Shown: positions 12,018-22,950 of the stretch, piece after piece | Layout of the letters: each line of letters starts with the position of its first letter | How positions within the stretch are numbered: position 1 is the stretch's first letter | Origin: Simmondsia chinensis | Taxonomy: Eukaryota; Streptophyta; Magnoliopsida; Caryophyllales; Simmondsiaceae | Reading direction: 5' to 3' | DNA length: 64,000 nucleotides | NCBI GenBank assembly: GCA_018398585.1 | Contig: JAGTTD010000003.1 | Location: 4,286,637 to 4,350,636, forward strand | The notes under the pieces: model-generated | The model's input: only the letters and a program-made list of their open reading frames with translations | What the model was told of the DNA's origin: nothing | The model's database searches: none | Program-made: the position numbers and the translations under genes

Positions 12018-12388
12018 TACGCCAAAAGTCCATGTACTTTGTTCATTGTGTCAATTTAGTCCTTATACTTTTAATTGTATCAATTTAGTCCCTGTACAAT
12101 TGATATTGTGTCAATTTGGTTTCTAGAGTAAAATTTATGTTAAGTTCCTAATGAAAATTTTAATGGTTTGGTCATAAGTTGGGTTAAATTAAGTCAATGA
12201 GTGGATTTGTAGTGGGTTACTTGTACTTAACATAATTGTGCCGTTAAAATTTACGTTATTAAGTAAAATTTAACTTGATCAGAAGACTAAATTGATACAA
12301 TATCAACTGTAGAGAAACTAAATTGACACAATCAAAAGTATAAGGACTAAGTTGACACAATGAGAAAAGTATAGGGACCTTTAGTGTA
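12018..12388 (+). mobile_element. MITE-like inverted-repeat element
   Basis: Two arms of about 100 bp are inverted repeats of each other. The left arm opens TACGCCAAAAGTCC and carries 'gtgtcaatttagtcctta' twice in variant form; the right arm ends GGACCTTTAGTGTA and carries the complementary 'aagtataaggacta'. The spacer is about 170 bp with no coding capacity. Long arms built from short repeated units are typical of plant foldback or Mutator-type MITEs. No clean target duplication is seen, so the superfamily is not assigned. It sits exactly where gypsy 1 loses its 3' LTR. Confidence 0.75.
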
Positions 12389-13734
12389 AATATCAAGCAT
12401 AATAAAAGGTCATAAATATCATTGCGGATCAGAAAATTTGAGAATTTCATTAAAGGAAAGAATACATGGTTGTTGTTATTAAAAGAGTTCAATAACAAGA
12501 TTGTCTATTGACCAAATTTACATTTTTTAAATTTGGATGAATTTCAATTGAAATTAGAGGGGAGTATATTTCTAAATGATCGAATGTTATTAGATATTCA
12601 ATTTTGTTGAACGATTTAGAAATATTACATTATCACGAATAATATCTAATAGGATTAGATATTTGGTTATATAAAATATTTTGGTCTAATGAGATTAAGA
12701 TCGAATTTAATTAATTATTTATTTATTTATAAGAAAAGGTTTTTGCGTTACTAAAGTCAACATGTCAAATGCTGACGTCAGCGCTAACATCAGCAATGAT
12801 GGCATAGAAAGAAATTTTTAAAATAAATAAATAGTTAATTAGAATGAGATTTTAATAAAGATTATATGATAATCATTTCTAATTGTGTTTAGAAAAGTCT
12901 TTAACTATTCCATACTCTTTATGGCCTTGAGTAATGTTATTCAGAATGATTTGATAACATGATACTTATTAAATTTTATTCACATGTTAAATGTTATTTA
13001 ACTAAGTTAAATATTATGTTTGATAGAAATAAAGTTAGAAGGCCATTTAAATATGCAACTTTATGAAATATGTGATTTCATTGAGTAGGAGAATATTTCT
13101 AATAAGTCCAATAAGATTATAAAATTGAATAGTTGAGTATTTGGGAAGAAAATTCTCATAAAATATCTAATGAGATTAGTTACATAGGTTGGATAATTAA
13201 AGGAACATAATATCATTAGGATATTATTTAATAGTTTAAAAAATTAAAATGTGATTCTAATATTGATTATAAGATAATCAAACATCAAAGAAAGATCCAC
13301 TATTTAAAATATCAAGTGGGAGTGAGGTTAAGGAGTTGAACCCTCATGGCCTCCATCCTCGGTCTAATGTGGATAGGAACTACTACCTCAGGAGGGAATT
13401 TGTTTACGAAATATAGGGTGAGGCATTTTTAGGATATATAGAGGTACAAAAAAACAGATGCGACCACACTACAGTGGAGTTTATTGCTACTTGTACGAAC
13501 GCCTAGGATATGGTATACACTCGACTAGGATAGTATGTTAGTCACCTAGGAAGCAATGTGATAGTCTCTTGGAGGCCAAGGTAGAAACATTGAGATAATT
13601 ATGTTTAGGAAACATAATAATTGAGAACAATTCTCACTTTACCGCTGACTCGGTACAACCTCGTTTTCATGAGAGTAACAGGTAGATTGGTTAGGTTATT
13701 GTTGTACACATATAGATTGGTCAGGTGGGTTCCA
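12389..13734 (+). other. copia A leader, first part
   Basis: Non-coding leader between primer site and gag, resuming after gypsy 1 and the MITE. It matches B's leader (15740-16174 and 21371-22450) and partly D's (41429-42400): shared phrases are 'gaatttcatt-aaggaaa', 'agatattcaa' and 'ctcatggcctcca'. It ends at TTCCA, the duplicated target of copia B, and continues at 27673. Confidence 0.75.
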
Positions 13735-15660
13735 TGTTGGAACAGGTGTTCTAAAAAAGCCCAATTAGTTAGTTTTTTCTAAACATTAAATAAACAAAAT
13801 TGTTTTGTTTATTTATTTTATGATTATGTTTTACGAGTCAAATATGAGTGTGATTAATTTTCTAAACCGTTCCATGAGATTGATGTTGTCCAAGATGACA
13901 TGTCAAGTTTGATTTAAGTGGTCAATAAGATTAAACCATGAAAAGATTTAGATCAAACTAGTGACATATTGTCCAAGTATGTTCATAGTCAGTGATAAGC
14001 TTGGACAACTTATCTGATAAGACTATAATATAATACTTTTGATGACTTGTCTTGGTAATGTGGATAGGGATCCAAGAGTATTATGTTTTCAATAAGATTG
14101 GAATACTAAGTAGGACCACTTGAATTAGTTGTTTCTTTAACTACTAACAGAAATAATTAATTTTGCAAGGCGATAATTCTAAATCCGAGAAATAGTCTGG
14201 ACTCGTGCATGAAATGTTACTTGCTTTGATGCACTAAAATGATGAGGTTATTAAGTTTAACCAGAATCTTACGTTCGTTGGGCAATTGCATGAAGTGTGG
14301 TAGGAATGGATATTTTACTTGGAATCTATAGTGTATGATGTCCCTTTAGTTGATTCGCAAATATACAAATAGATTATAGAATCTTGGGTCGGAGTATTCC
14401 ATATGTTTGACATTTGGAATTAATACGAAAATACTTTCTGTATTACGGATTGTTCGAGAAGAGCGAGCCGGGAACTACGATGATAGATGTGAGAAAAATA
14501 ACGATAGTAGTTGAATTTGTTTTTGCTCTCGGATATCTAATAGAAGGGTTAATTGTTGCAATAATAAAAGTTATTTGGGAAATTCCTAAGTTAATGTATT
14601 TAATTCTAGAGTGTAGTAAAACTTATTTAGTAAAATTAAGTTTTACTAATTGGTAATTACTTTTTATCATGAGATGATAATCAGATTTGACCCATCTGAA
14701 ACAAGAGTTAGATTGTCCCTAAGGTCCCTCAGCAGGCCTCAATTTATAGCATTGTTTGAAATATTTAAAATGAATTAATGTGATGAATTTTTTATTTATG
14801 AGATAAACATATTACTTTGCTAAACATAATTCATGAGGTAAATAAATTAATTTTATGAAATAATATTCATGGGTTGAATTTTATACATGTGAGATGTAAA
14901 AAAAAAAAAAAAAAAAAAGAATGAAAAACATTTCACGTCAGGCCCTTGCATGCAACGCATGCACGGGGTTCCAATTCAATAACTGGAGGGACCTGCCTCT
15001 GCGTATTAGCGCATACCTGTTGTGACATCATGATGACGTCAGTAATGGGGTTTTAATGCATTTTGAACGTGCAAGCTATTGTGCAGATTTTGTTATAAAT
15101 ACATGATATTAAACGTGAGATATATGATTAAAGGTTTTAGGTCTTGGAATCTAGTTTTGCCTTGCAAACGAAAATTCTAAAATTATTTTAAGGTTTTCTA
15201 AGTTGTTGTTTAACATAATATTTCTTAAAAATTGTTCTCGGAAAGATTAAAGGAAAAAAAAAAAATTTTCCAAAATTTTTCCTAAATTAAATATTTTAGG
15301 GGCCCACACTCAGGTGCTAAAAGTGGTAATTGCGAAAAAGATTTTGAGGTGTTAAGACATTCTTCTTCTAATTTAAGATCAATTCGTTGTTTAGATTCGT
15401 GCTCCAATTATGTTTAAATTAAATATTTAATATTTAAGTTGCTTTCTTTATCTCGTTTAATCTACATGCTATGTTTATACTTGTTTTATTCAATATGTTT
15501 TTCAATTGTCATATTATGAGCCTATTAGAGTAAGATCTAGAACTAATTAAATAGTTTAATTAGATGCGGGCATTAGATTTAAAATTGAGAATTTTAAATA
15601 GGTTATCCGTTGTGGTAGCTGTAGTTGTTTAGTGAAAATTTTTGAAACACATTCCCAACA
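13735..15660 (+). repeat. copia B 5' LTR
   Basis: 1926 bp from TGTTGGAACAGG to TTCCCAACA. It carries the family marks 'acgagtcaaatat', 'ccatgagat', 'actcgtgcatgaaatgtta' and a Poly-A stretch near 14900. The neighbouring 15000-15060 stretch contains 'catgatgacgtcag'. An ORF of 80 codons at 14414-14656 lies inside the LTR and has no recognisable domain; I treat it as chance. Confidence 0.85.
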
Positions 15661-15662
15661 AA

Positions 15663-15675
15663 TGGTACTAGAGCC
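15663..15675 (+). promoter_or_regulatory. primer-binding site of copia B (tRNA-Met type)
   Basis: TGGTACTAGAGCC lies two bases after the LTR end and differs little from the TGGTATCAGAGCC site. Confidence 0.75.
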
Positions 15676-16174
15676 AACTCTAGTTGACGTTAAAAACATT
15701 ACGTGTGATAAAATTAAAGTATGTAGAATTACGAAAAGTACGAGATTGGGAATTTCATTTAAGGAAAAAGACTATCCTAAATATTATTGTTAAAAGAGTT
15801 TGATAACAAGATTGAAGGTTAATTAAAGTTTTAAATTGTTTAAAATTTTATATGAGTGATGATTCAATCAAGGAGCGTAATACAAAATCGGATCTAACAA
15901 GATTAGATATTCAAAAAGTTGAATGATTTAGATTTTTAATCTAATATGATTAGATTTTGAACCTAAGTATCAAATATTCAATTGTTGAATATTTTCTAAT
16001 AATCCAAAACAAAGAATACCTGATTATGCTATTAAAGAGTTTAATAACTAGATTGCTATTCATCAAATTTAAATTGTTTAAATTAGGATAAATTATAATT
16101 AAAGTAGTGGGAGTATATTTCTAAATAATCTAATGAGATATGATATTCAAGTAGTTGAATAATTTAGATATATA
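15676..16174 (+). other. copia B leader, before gypsy 2
   Basis: AT-rich non-coding leader matching A's leader near 12430-12600. It stops at 'ttagatatata', where gypsy 2's LTR begins, and continues after 21370. Confidence 0.7.
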
Positions 16175-16452
16175 TGTTATAGTCCAAGTATAATCTTGGC
16201 AATAACCTAGGAGAGATAGAGTTAGATGAGAAGAGAAGTGAAGAAGATGAGAAGATAGAGAAATCTCAAGAGAGATTATGTAATTTCATTGAATGAATAT
16301 GAATCATACAAGAATATTATTATTTATACTCTTTACAAGACATAAACTCAACAATGAACCTAGACATTGCTAACATAACAATTGAACTCAAATCAGCTTC
16401 TAAAAAAGACCAAACGAACCACTACAACCAACACAACTAACTTTCTATTGCA
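16175..16452 (-). repeat. 3' LTR of gypsy element 2
   Basis: Matches 21089-21370 nearly throughout (TGTTATAGTCCAAG, 'gagaaatctcaagagaga', 'gacataaactcaacaatga'). About 278 bp. The inner boundary is approximate because its last ~12 bases differ from the other LTR. Confidence 0.85.
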
Positions 16453-19377
16453 AGGGAATTGAGACTTCAAGAACCACCAATTCTCCGACGAAGCATTCTC
16501 GTTCCCCAGGTTAGCCCATTGAATCAAAACTTGATCCAACTCCACCCCTTGCTGCTGCACAATTCTTCTACCTAGAACTGCTACTGGTGCCTGCAGGACT
16601 TGACCCTGAGCTGAAGCTAATATTGGCTCTGCTGCACAAACTGCTCCTTTGGCCACATGTTTCTTGAGTAGAGAAATATGGAACACAGGATGCACTCGAC
16701 TGTTCGGAGGAAGCTCAAGCTTATAAGCCACTTTACTAATCTTTTCCAAGACTTTGTGAGGTCCAAAATACCTAGCACACAACTTAACATTCTTTCGCAT
16801 TGCAACTGAACTCTGCCTATGGGGTTGTACCTTCAAGTACGCCAGATCTCCAACTTCAAAACTTCCATCAACTCTCCCCTTGCCAGCATAATACTTCATT
16901 TGAGCTTGTGCAACCTAGAGATTATCTTTAAGCTGTTGAACTAGTTGTTTCCTCTGAAGTATAAGCTCATTGACAGAATCCACTTGTGAAGTTAGTCCTT
17001 GACACACCATAGGCGACCAAGGATCATACCCATATAGGGCTTTAAATGGACAAGTACCCAAGGAAGCATGAGAGTGAGTGCTGTACCAATACTCTGCAAG
17101 TGTCAACCACCTATGCCAGTCCTTAGGATGCAAAAAAGTCATTCCCTGTAGATACTGCTCTATACACTGATTTACCCTTTAAGTTTGCCCATCAGATTGG
17201 GGATGATAAGAGGAGCTCCAGGACAGGCTGGTTCCTAATAGTGAGAACAATTCACTCCAGAAGTTACTAGTAAACAACCTGTCACGATCAGAAACAATTA
17301 ACTAAGGAAGTCCATGCAACTTATAAACATGATCCAAGAAGAGCCTTGCTAATTTTTCTACTGAAATGGGATGGGAGAGAGCAATGAAATGCCCAAACTA
17401 GGTGAATCGATCCATAATCACCTAGATGATCTCCTTACCCACGGATTTTGGCAATCCTTCAATGAAATCCATGCTGATATGGGTCCAAGCTCCTTCTGGC
17501 ACAGCTAAAAGTTGTAACAATCCCTTGTAAGGTGTGTGTTCTACCTTGATTTATTGGCACACCTCACACTGCAGGACATAATCTTGCACGTCCCTCTTCA
17601 TTCCTGGCCAATAAAAGTATTGTCTGACCCTGGAGTGAGTACCATCCCTACTTGAATGTCCTCCCCAAGGAGAATCATGAGAAGCTTCCAAGATCTGCCT
17701 TCGAAGACCTGTGCTAATGCCAATGTAAATCTTCCCCTTAACTTGCACAATACCCTGCTTAACAGTCACCTCTTCATCCTTCTCTGCATTCTTAGGCTGA
17801 ATACAACTAGGAATAACATAATTCTGAGCATACTCATCATTCTGATAGGACTTGACAACCTCATTCATCAACAAGGGAATCACCAAGGACACCGCTGCAC
17901 AGGCGGCTTCCCCTATATCCTCCTCTTGCCTCTTGGATAAAGCATCTGCCACTGGATTTTCTGCCCCTTTCCTATAGTTAATAGAGTATCCAATCCAAGC
18001 ATCTTCATTAGCCCCTTCCTCTACACTCGGGTAGAGATTCGCTGCTCAAGCAGATACTTGAAGCTTTGATGATCAATTTTAATCACAAAATGGTGTCCCT
18101 CCAAGTAATGCCTCCACTTTTGCACTGCTAGGAGAATTGCCATGTATTCCTTTTCATAAATTGACAGCCTCTGGTTCTTAGGACCCAAAGCCTGGTTGAG
18201 ATAGGCCAGCGACCTTCCATTCTGTGAAAGAATTGCCTCAATTCCACTGCTGCTTGCATCCGTTTCCAGTACAAAGGAAAGGTTAAAATTGGGCATCACT
18301 AAGACTGGGGTTAAAATCATGGACTTCTTAAGCTGATTGAAAGCATCCCTCGCTGAATCATTCCGATGAAAAGAGTCCTTCTTCAGCAAATCTGTCACAG
18401 GTTGAGCTATCAAGCCATATCAATGAACCTTCGATAATAGCCAGGTAGACCCAAGAATCCTCTCAATTGTTTTACTGATTTGGGCTCAGGCCAATCTTCC
18501 ATGGCCTTGATCTTATTTGGATATGTTGCAACTCCCCTACCAGTAACAATATGACCCAAATACTCCACTTGGTTCTTGGCAAAAGTACACTTTGTTAACT
18601 TGGCAAACAATTTGTGCTGCTTCATGACTTGAAATACCTTCTCCAAGTGAGACAAATGCTCCTGTAGTGTATGACTGTAAACCAGGATATCATCAAAGAA
18701 CATTAACACAAACTTCCTCAAGTCAAGCTTAAATACTGCATTCTTCAAAGCTTGGAATGTATAGGTGCATTAGATAGTCCAAAGGGCATCACAACAAACT
18801 CATAGTGACTGTGGTGGGTCCTAAAAGCTGTCTTAGGAATGTCCTACTATTGAACTCAAATCTAATAGTACCCTTGCCTTAAATCCAACTTGGAGTAGTA
18901 CTAAGAATCATGAAGTTCATCCAAAAAATCATCAATGATAGGTATAGGGAACTTGTCTTTAACTGTCATTGCTTTGAGTTGCCAGTAATTGATGCACAAT
19001 CTTAAGGATCCATCCTTCTTCTTTACCAAGATCACAGAAGAGGCAGTTGGACTATGACTATGCCTTATGAACTTGGTTTGAAGTAGCTTCTCCACCTGCT
19101 TCTCTATCTCATTCTTCTGAGAGTGTGGGTACTTGTAAGGCCTCAAGTTTACAGGATTTGATCCTTCTTTCAAAGGAATAGCATGATCAAAGCACCTTCT
19201 AGGGGGTAGCACTATAGGTTGCTTACATATGTCACTGTATTCTTGCAACAGAGAGTCCAAAACAGCGTCAAAGTCATCCTGTGGCACCTCAGCAACAGAT
19301 GTGATGGAGTAAAGTTGTCTCACCCACTGATAAGTCCCTTTCTTAAGCAACTTCTGCAGGCCTTTACCTTCCATCAA
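16453..19377 (-). pseudogene. pol (RT, RNase H, integrase, chromodomain) of gypsy element 2
   Basis: Read on the minus strand from 19377 down. The RT fingers lie at 18901-19377 ([34 protein letters not shown]). The RT palm at 18410-18748 keeps FFDDILVYS. The two pieces are separated by stops between 18750 and 18900. RNase H at 18021-18413 keeps LETDASSSG, YEKEYMAILLAVQKW and KIDHQSFKYLL. The integrase finger is at 17551-17952 (HDSPWGGHSS to CEVCQ). The integrase core at 16915-17550 is broken by several stops. The GPY/F module ([19 protein letters not shown]) and a chromodomain-like tail (VLIQWANLGNENAS) lie at 16455-16899. Its domain set marks a chromovirus; more of it is readable than in gypsy 1. 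Confidence 0.88.
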
Positions 19378-19796
19378 CTTAAACTATCCCTGCTCCACAA
19401 TGCCCTACTATTGGATATGTTCTCCATTTCTTTCGAAAGACACAGCCAGCTGAGCAAAGTCAAAGAGAATTGGGCTGAAAGTTCGCATCCAATCAACCCC
19501 CAATGCCATCTCACATCCACCCAATCTCAACACTCTAAAGTCATATTCAAACTTATGCCCTTGCATCTTCCAACTGAACCCCTTACACTTTGTGTGAGCC
19601 AAAATGGAATTGCCATCATCTACGATGACAGACAAGGGATTAGTTTTAATAAACTCCTGTCCCACAGCCCTAACCACTTGAGGATCCACGAAGGTATGTG
19701 TGCTACCACTATCAATGATATCAATAACTCCTTTTGTCCCACTCTTCCTCTGATCTTGAAGGTATTGTGAGTACCATTACCAGTTAAAGCCTTCAT
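19378..19796 (-). pseudogene. retropepsin of gypsy element 2
   Basis: The active site IDSGSTHTF reads through near 19690-19730 on the minus strand and keeps the DSG triad. GGCEMALGVDWM follows downstream. A frame break lies near its start, and a TAG separates it from gag. The enzyme would process the Gag-Pol polyprotein. Confidence 0.82.
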
Positions 19797-20960
19797 TTAA
19801 ATCTCTATGCCACTTTCCTGTTCAGACACTCCTTCCTGTCCCTCCATAGCCTCAACATCAACACATGTTTCCTCATCCTCAGCAGCCTCAACACCAGAAG
19901 TTACCAGAAGGAACTTGGGATCACACTTGTGCCCAAAGAAATATCTTTGGTTGCACTTGTAACAGAGCTTCAGAGGTTTCTTCTCTTCATTACCGCTCAC
20001 TCTGTTAAAAGTTTGAAAAGGCCTTGATGAGGAATTGACAGTCCCTACAACCTTTCCCTGGGAAGAATCAGCAGAATTCATTACGGTACTCTCCACCTTC
20101 CTAGCCTTGGAATAGGCTTGAGACAATGTTTCTAGTTCGAAAGCCTTTACCATCTGCTTGATCTTAGGCTTGAGTCCACTCACAAAACTAGAGACATAAT
20201 ATGCCTTAGGAGCATCCGGATACACACTAAGCATTCTGGCCCTCAGTCCTTCAAAGCGTGTCATATAGTCCTTTACTGATGAAACTTGAGTCACTTTATT
20301 GAAATTATCCACCACTTCACTCACATCTTCATCACCATAATGATCACACAATGCATTTACAAATTCAGTTCACGATATTGCAGGCCTACTCCTCATCAAA
20401 CTGCAATACCAAACCTCTAACTCACCACGCAAGTAAACTGTAGCTAGTTCAACCTTCTCATGCTCTTCAATGTTGTAAAAATGAAAGCATCTTTAACATT
20501 TTCTCACCCAAGATTGAGGGAGAGTACCATCAAAAGGCTCCAAATCTACTGGAGGCTGTCTGAAATTGCTGCTCCTCGAACTAGTGGTGCCTTCATTGCT
20601 ATTAGCAGGTGCTGGCCTTGGATCTAGAGGCCTGACCTATTGGCTAGCTGGCTGGAGTATGCCTACACCAGGAGGCTGTTGCTGTCTCTCAATGTTCTGC
20701 TGGAAGTTAGACATCTGCTACGATAAATGCTGAGAAAATTGTTGGGACAGATTCTCAAACCATTGCTCCATGTCCTGCCGCATAGTAGTCAGCATGTTCT
20801 GCAGCATAGCCATCATCTGATCGAAGCGATCATTCTGATTGACTCTAGCATCAACACCAGTAACTGCTGCAACGTATGTAGGAGGATTTTGAGCAGCATT
20901 AGCGGCTGCATTTTGAGCATTGGCACGAGTTGTAGGTCCAGCTGTATGATGAGATCACCT
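19797..20960 (-). pseudogene. gag of gypsy element 2
   Basis: The minus-strand frame begins near 20960 and shows an Ala- and Gln-rich N terminus, then QMMAMLQNMLTTM, a stop near 20717, and a further stop near 20640. The retrotransposon gag core lies at 19797-20351 (VKDYMTRFEGLRARML, SSFVSGLKPKIKQMVKAFE). The nucleocapsid finger CYKCNQRYFFGHKC keeps its metal-binding residues, with an acidic tail to 19797. It would build the cytoplasmic particle that encloses the RNA. Confidence 0.83.
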
Positions 20961-21073
20961 GTGTCTAGCCAGAATTTAGCTTCGAAAACCTAGAATTCAG
21001 CATGATCAAGATTGAAACTCTTGCAATTCGATCGAATTGAACTCAATTTCAATTCAAACAATCAAGAACGCAA

Positions 21074-21088
21074 GGCTCTGATATCAAA
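21074..21088 (-). promoter_or_regulatory. primer-binding site of gypsy element 2 (tRNA-Met type)
   Basis: On the minus strand the LTR end TATAACA is followed by TTTGATATCAGAGCC, a variant of the tRNA-Met site seen in gypsy 1. Confidence 0.8.
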
Positions 21089-21370
21089 TGTTATAGTCCA
21101 AGTATAATCTTGGCTATAACCTAGGACAGATAGACTAAGATGAGAAGAGAAATAAAGGAGATGAGAAGATAGAGAAATCTCAAGAGAGATTGTGTAATTT
21201 CATTGAATGAATATGAATCATACAAGAACATCATTATTTATACTCTTTACAAGACATAAACTCAACAATGAACCTAGACATTGCTAACATAACAATTGAA
21301 CTCAAATTAGCCGCCAAAAAAGACCAAACCAACTGCTACAACCAACACAAATAACTTTCCCGCTAAAACA
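21089..21370 (-). repeat. 5' LTR of gypsy element 2
   Basis: 282 bp, TGTTATAGTCC to GCTAAAACA on the plus strand. The right end is set by TG/CA symmetry; 29 further bases before B's leader clearly resumes remain unassigned. Confidence 0.82.
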
Positions 21371-22950
21371 TCATTTGAATTATTCTCCGGGCTATGGCAA
21401 TATATTACATCACATAGAATATCTAGTCGGATTGGATGTTCGGTTTCTGATTTGATGAGATTAAGATCAGATGTAATTATTTATTAATTTATTTAAATAA
21501 TATTATAAAAAAATTAAATTAGGCGACGTACTTAGCACTGTGGCTGGGCACGCCCTAAATCCTTTAATAAAATTTTTAAATATTTGTATTATTTAAAAAA
21601 TTTGAGTAAATAAATAATTTATTAGGATGAGATCCTAATTAAGATTATGCAATAATCTTTCTAAAAAAGTTTAGAAACATCTTTAACCATTCCAACATAT
21701 TCAGTAATATTTAAATGAGTTAAATACTATGTATAATGTAAATAAAGATAGAAGGTCATGTAAATATGTAACTTGGTGAAATATTTGATTTCATCGAGTG
21801 GGAAAATTGTTTCAAATTGATCTCATATGATTAGATAATTCAAAAGTTGAATTATTTGAAAGAAAAATTCTCGTAATGTATGTAACGAGAGTAGATTACA
21901 TAGACTTGATAATTAAAGGAAAATTGGATTGGGACTTTATTTAATTGTTCATTAAAATTTAGGATATGGTTCTATTATTAATTATGCGATAATCAAACTT
22001 AAACGATCGATCCATCGTTTAAAATTTCAAGTTGGAGCGTGGCTCAAGATTTGACTCCTCATGGTCTCCATTGCAAATCTAATAGTATAGTGAATAGACA
22101 TTACTCCCCAAGGAGGGCATTTGTTCATGGAATAAAGGGTTAGACTTCTTAAATGATAGATAAAGGTACCCAAAAAACGAGCGCGACCACGCCAAAGTGT
22201 AGTATTTTGTTTAGTTGTACTAATGTCTAGGTCATACACTTGACTAGGACAGTATGATAGTCTCCTAGGGAGCATTGTGATACTGTCTTAGAGACTAAGG
22301 AAGGAACGGGGAGTTAAACATGTTTAGGATACATATTAATTGAGAATAGTTCTTAATTGACTAATTTCTTGTTGCACCGCCTCTCCCATAGTAACAGTTA
22401 GAATGGATAGCTCATTGTTGCACACATACAAACAATGGCTAGGTGGATGCCATGATTTGTTTGTTTCCTAAAATTATTAAAACATTCACAAGACTCGAAA
22501 TTTCAAGTGGGAGTGAGCTTCTCAGATATTGCTCATGGCCTCCATTATTGGTGCGACAGTATAGTGGGTTGTATTACTCCCCTACGAGGATGTCAATTCC
22601 AAGAATACAGGGTTAGACTTCTGTTAGGATGAACTGAAGTTCACGCAATCGAGTACGGCCACCCCGACATGGGGTATATCGAGACCTTGTGTTGATGTTC
22701 AAGAATGGTGTACACGACTAGGGTGTACATTAACCTCATCGAGGAGCTCTATTGTACGACCTTAGAGGCTGAGGAAAACGTGGTGTGTTAAATATGTTTA
22801 GTAAAGAGTTTACTAAAAAATGTATTTATCGAGAAATGTTCTCACCCTTCTGATATCTCAATTTGGCCTCCCCGACAAGGAGTATGACATACATGTAAGT
22901 GTTAGATTGTGAACTCCGAACTTTGATTATTTGCTAAAAGTAAGAAAAGT
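21371..22950 (+). other. copia B leader with a duplicated segment
   Basis: Non-coding leader resuming after gypsy 2. Two related blocks of about 420 bp lie at about 22020-22445 and 22495-22915; both contain 'ctcatgg-ctcca', 'tactccc', 'tagggtta', a 'gcgaccac'-like phrase and a gag-proximal 'gagactaagg' motif. Copia A has the same pair, separated by copia B. D has only one. Confidence 0.65.

Larger units (their letters stand above)
16175..21370 (-). mobile_element. Ty3/gypsy chromovirus-type element 2
   Basis: Minus-strand gypsy element with both LTRs (16175-16452 and 21089-21370), a primer site at 21074-21088, gag, retropepsin, RT, RNase H, integrase and a chromodomain-like tail. It lies in copia B's leader. 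Flanks do not give a clean 5-bp duplication: 'gttgaataattta' on the left and 'tttgaattattct' on the right suggest altered ends. Protein order and sequence are close to gypsy 1, so both belong to one lineage, but the LTRs are not alike. Confidence 0.87.

Noticed and set aside
14414..14656. 80-codon ORF in copia B's LTR
   Set aside because: Lies entirely within the LTR, is not kept in the equivalent LTR of the same element, and has no domain.
16164..16174. ATATA as target duplication of gypsy 2
   Set aside because: ATATA also occurs by chance 25-30 bp beyond the right LTR end in AT-rich DNA; the extra bases between are unexplained, so no duplication is claimed.
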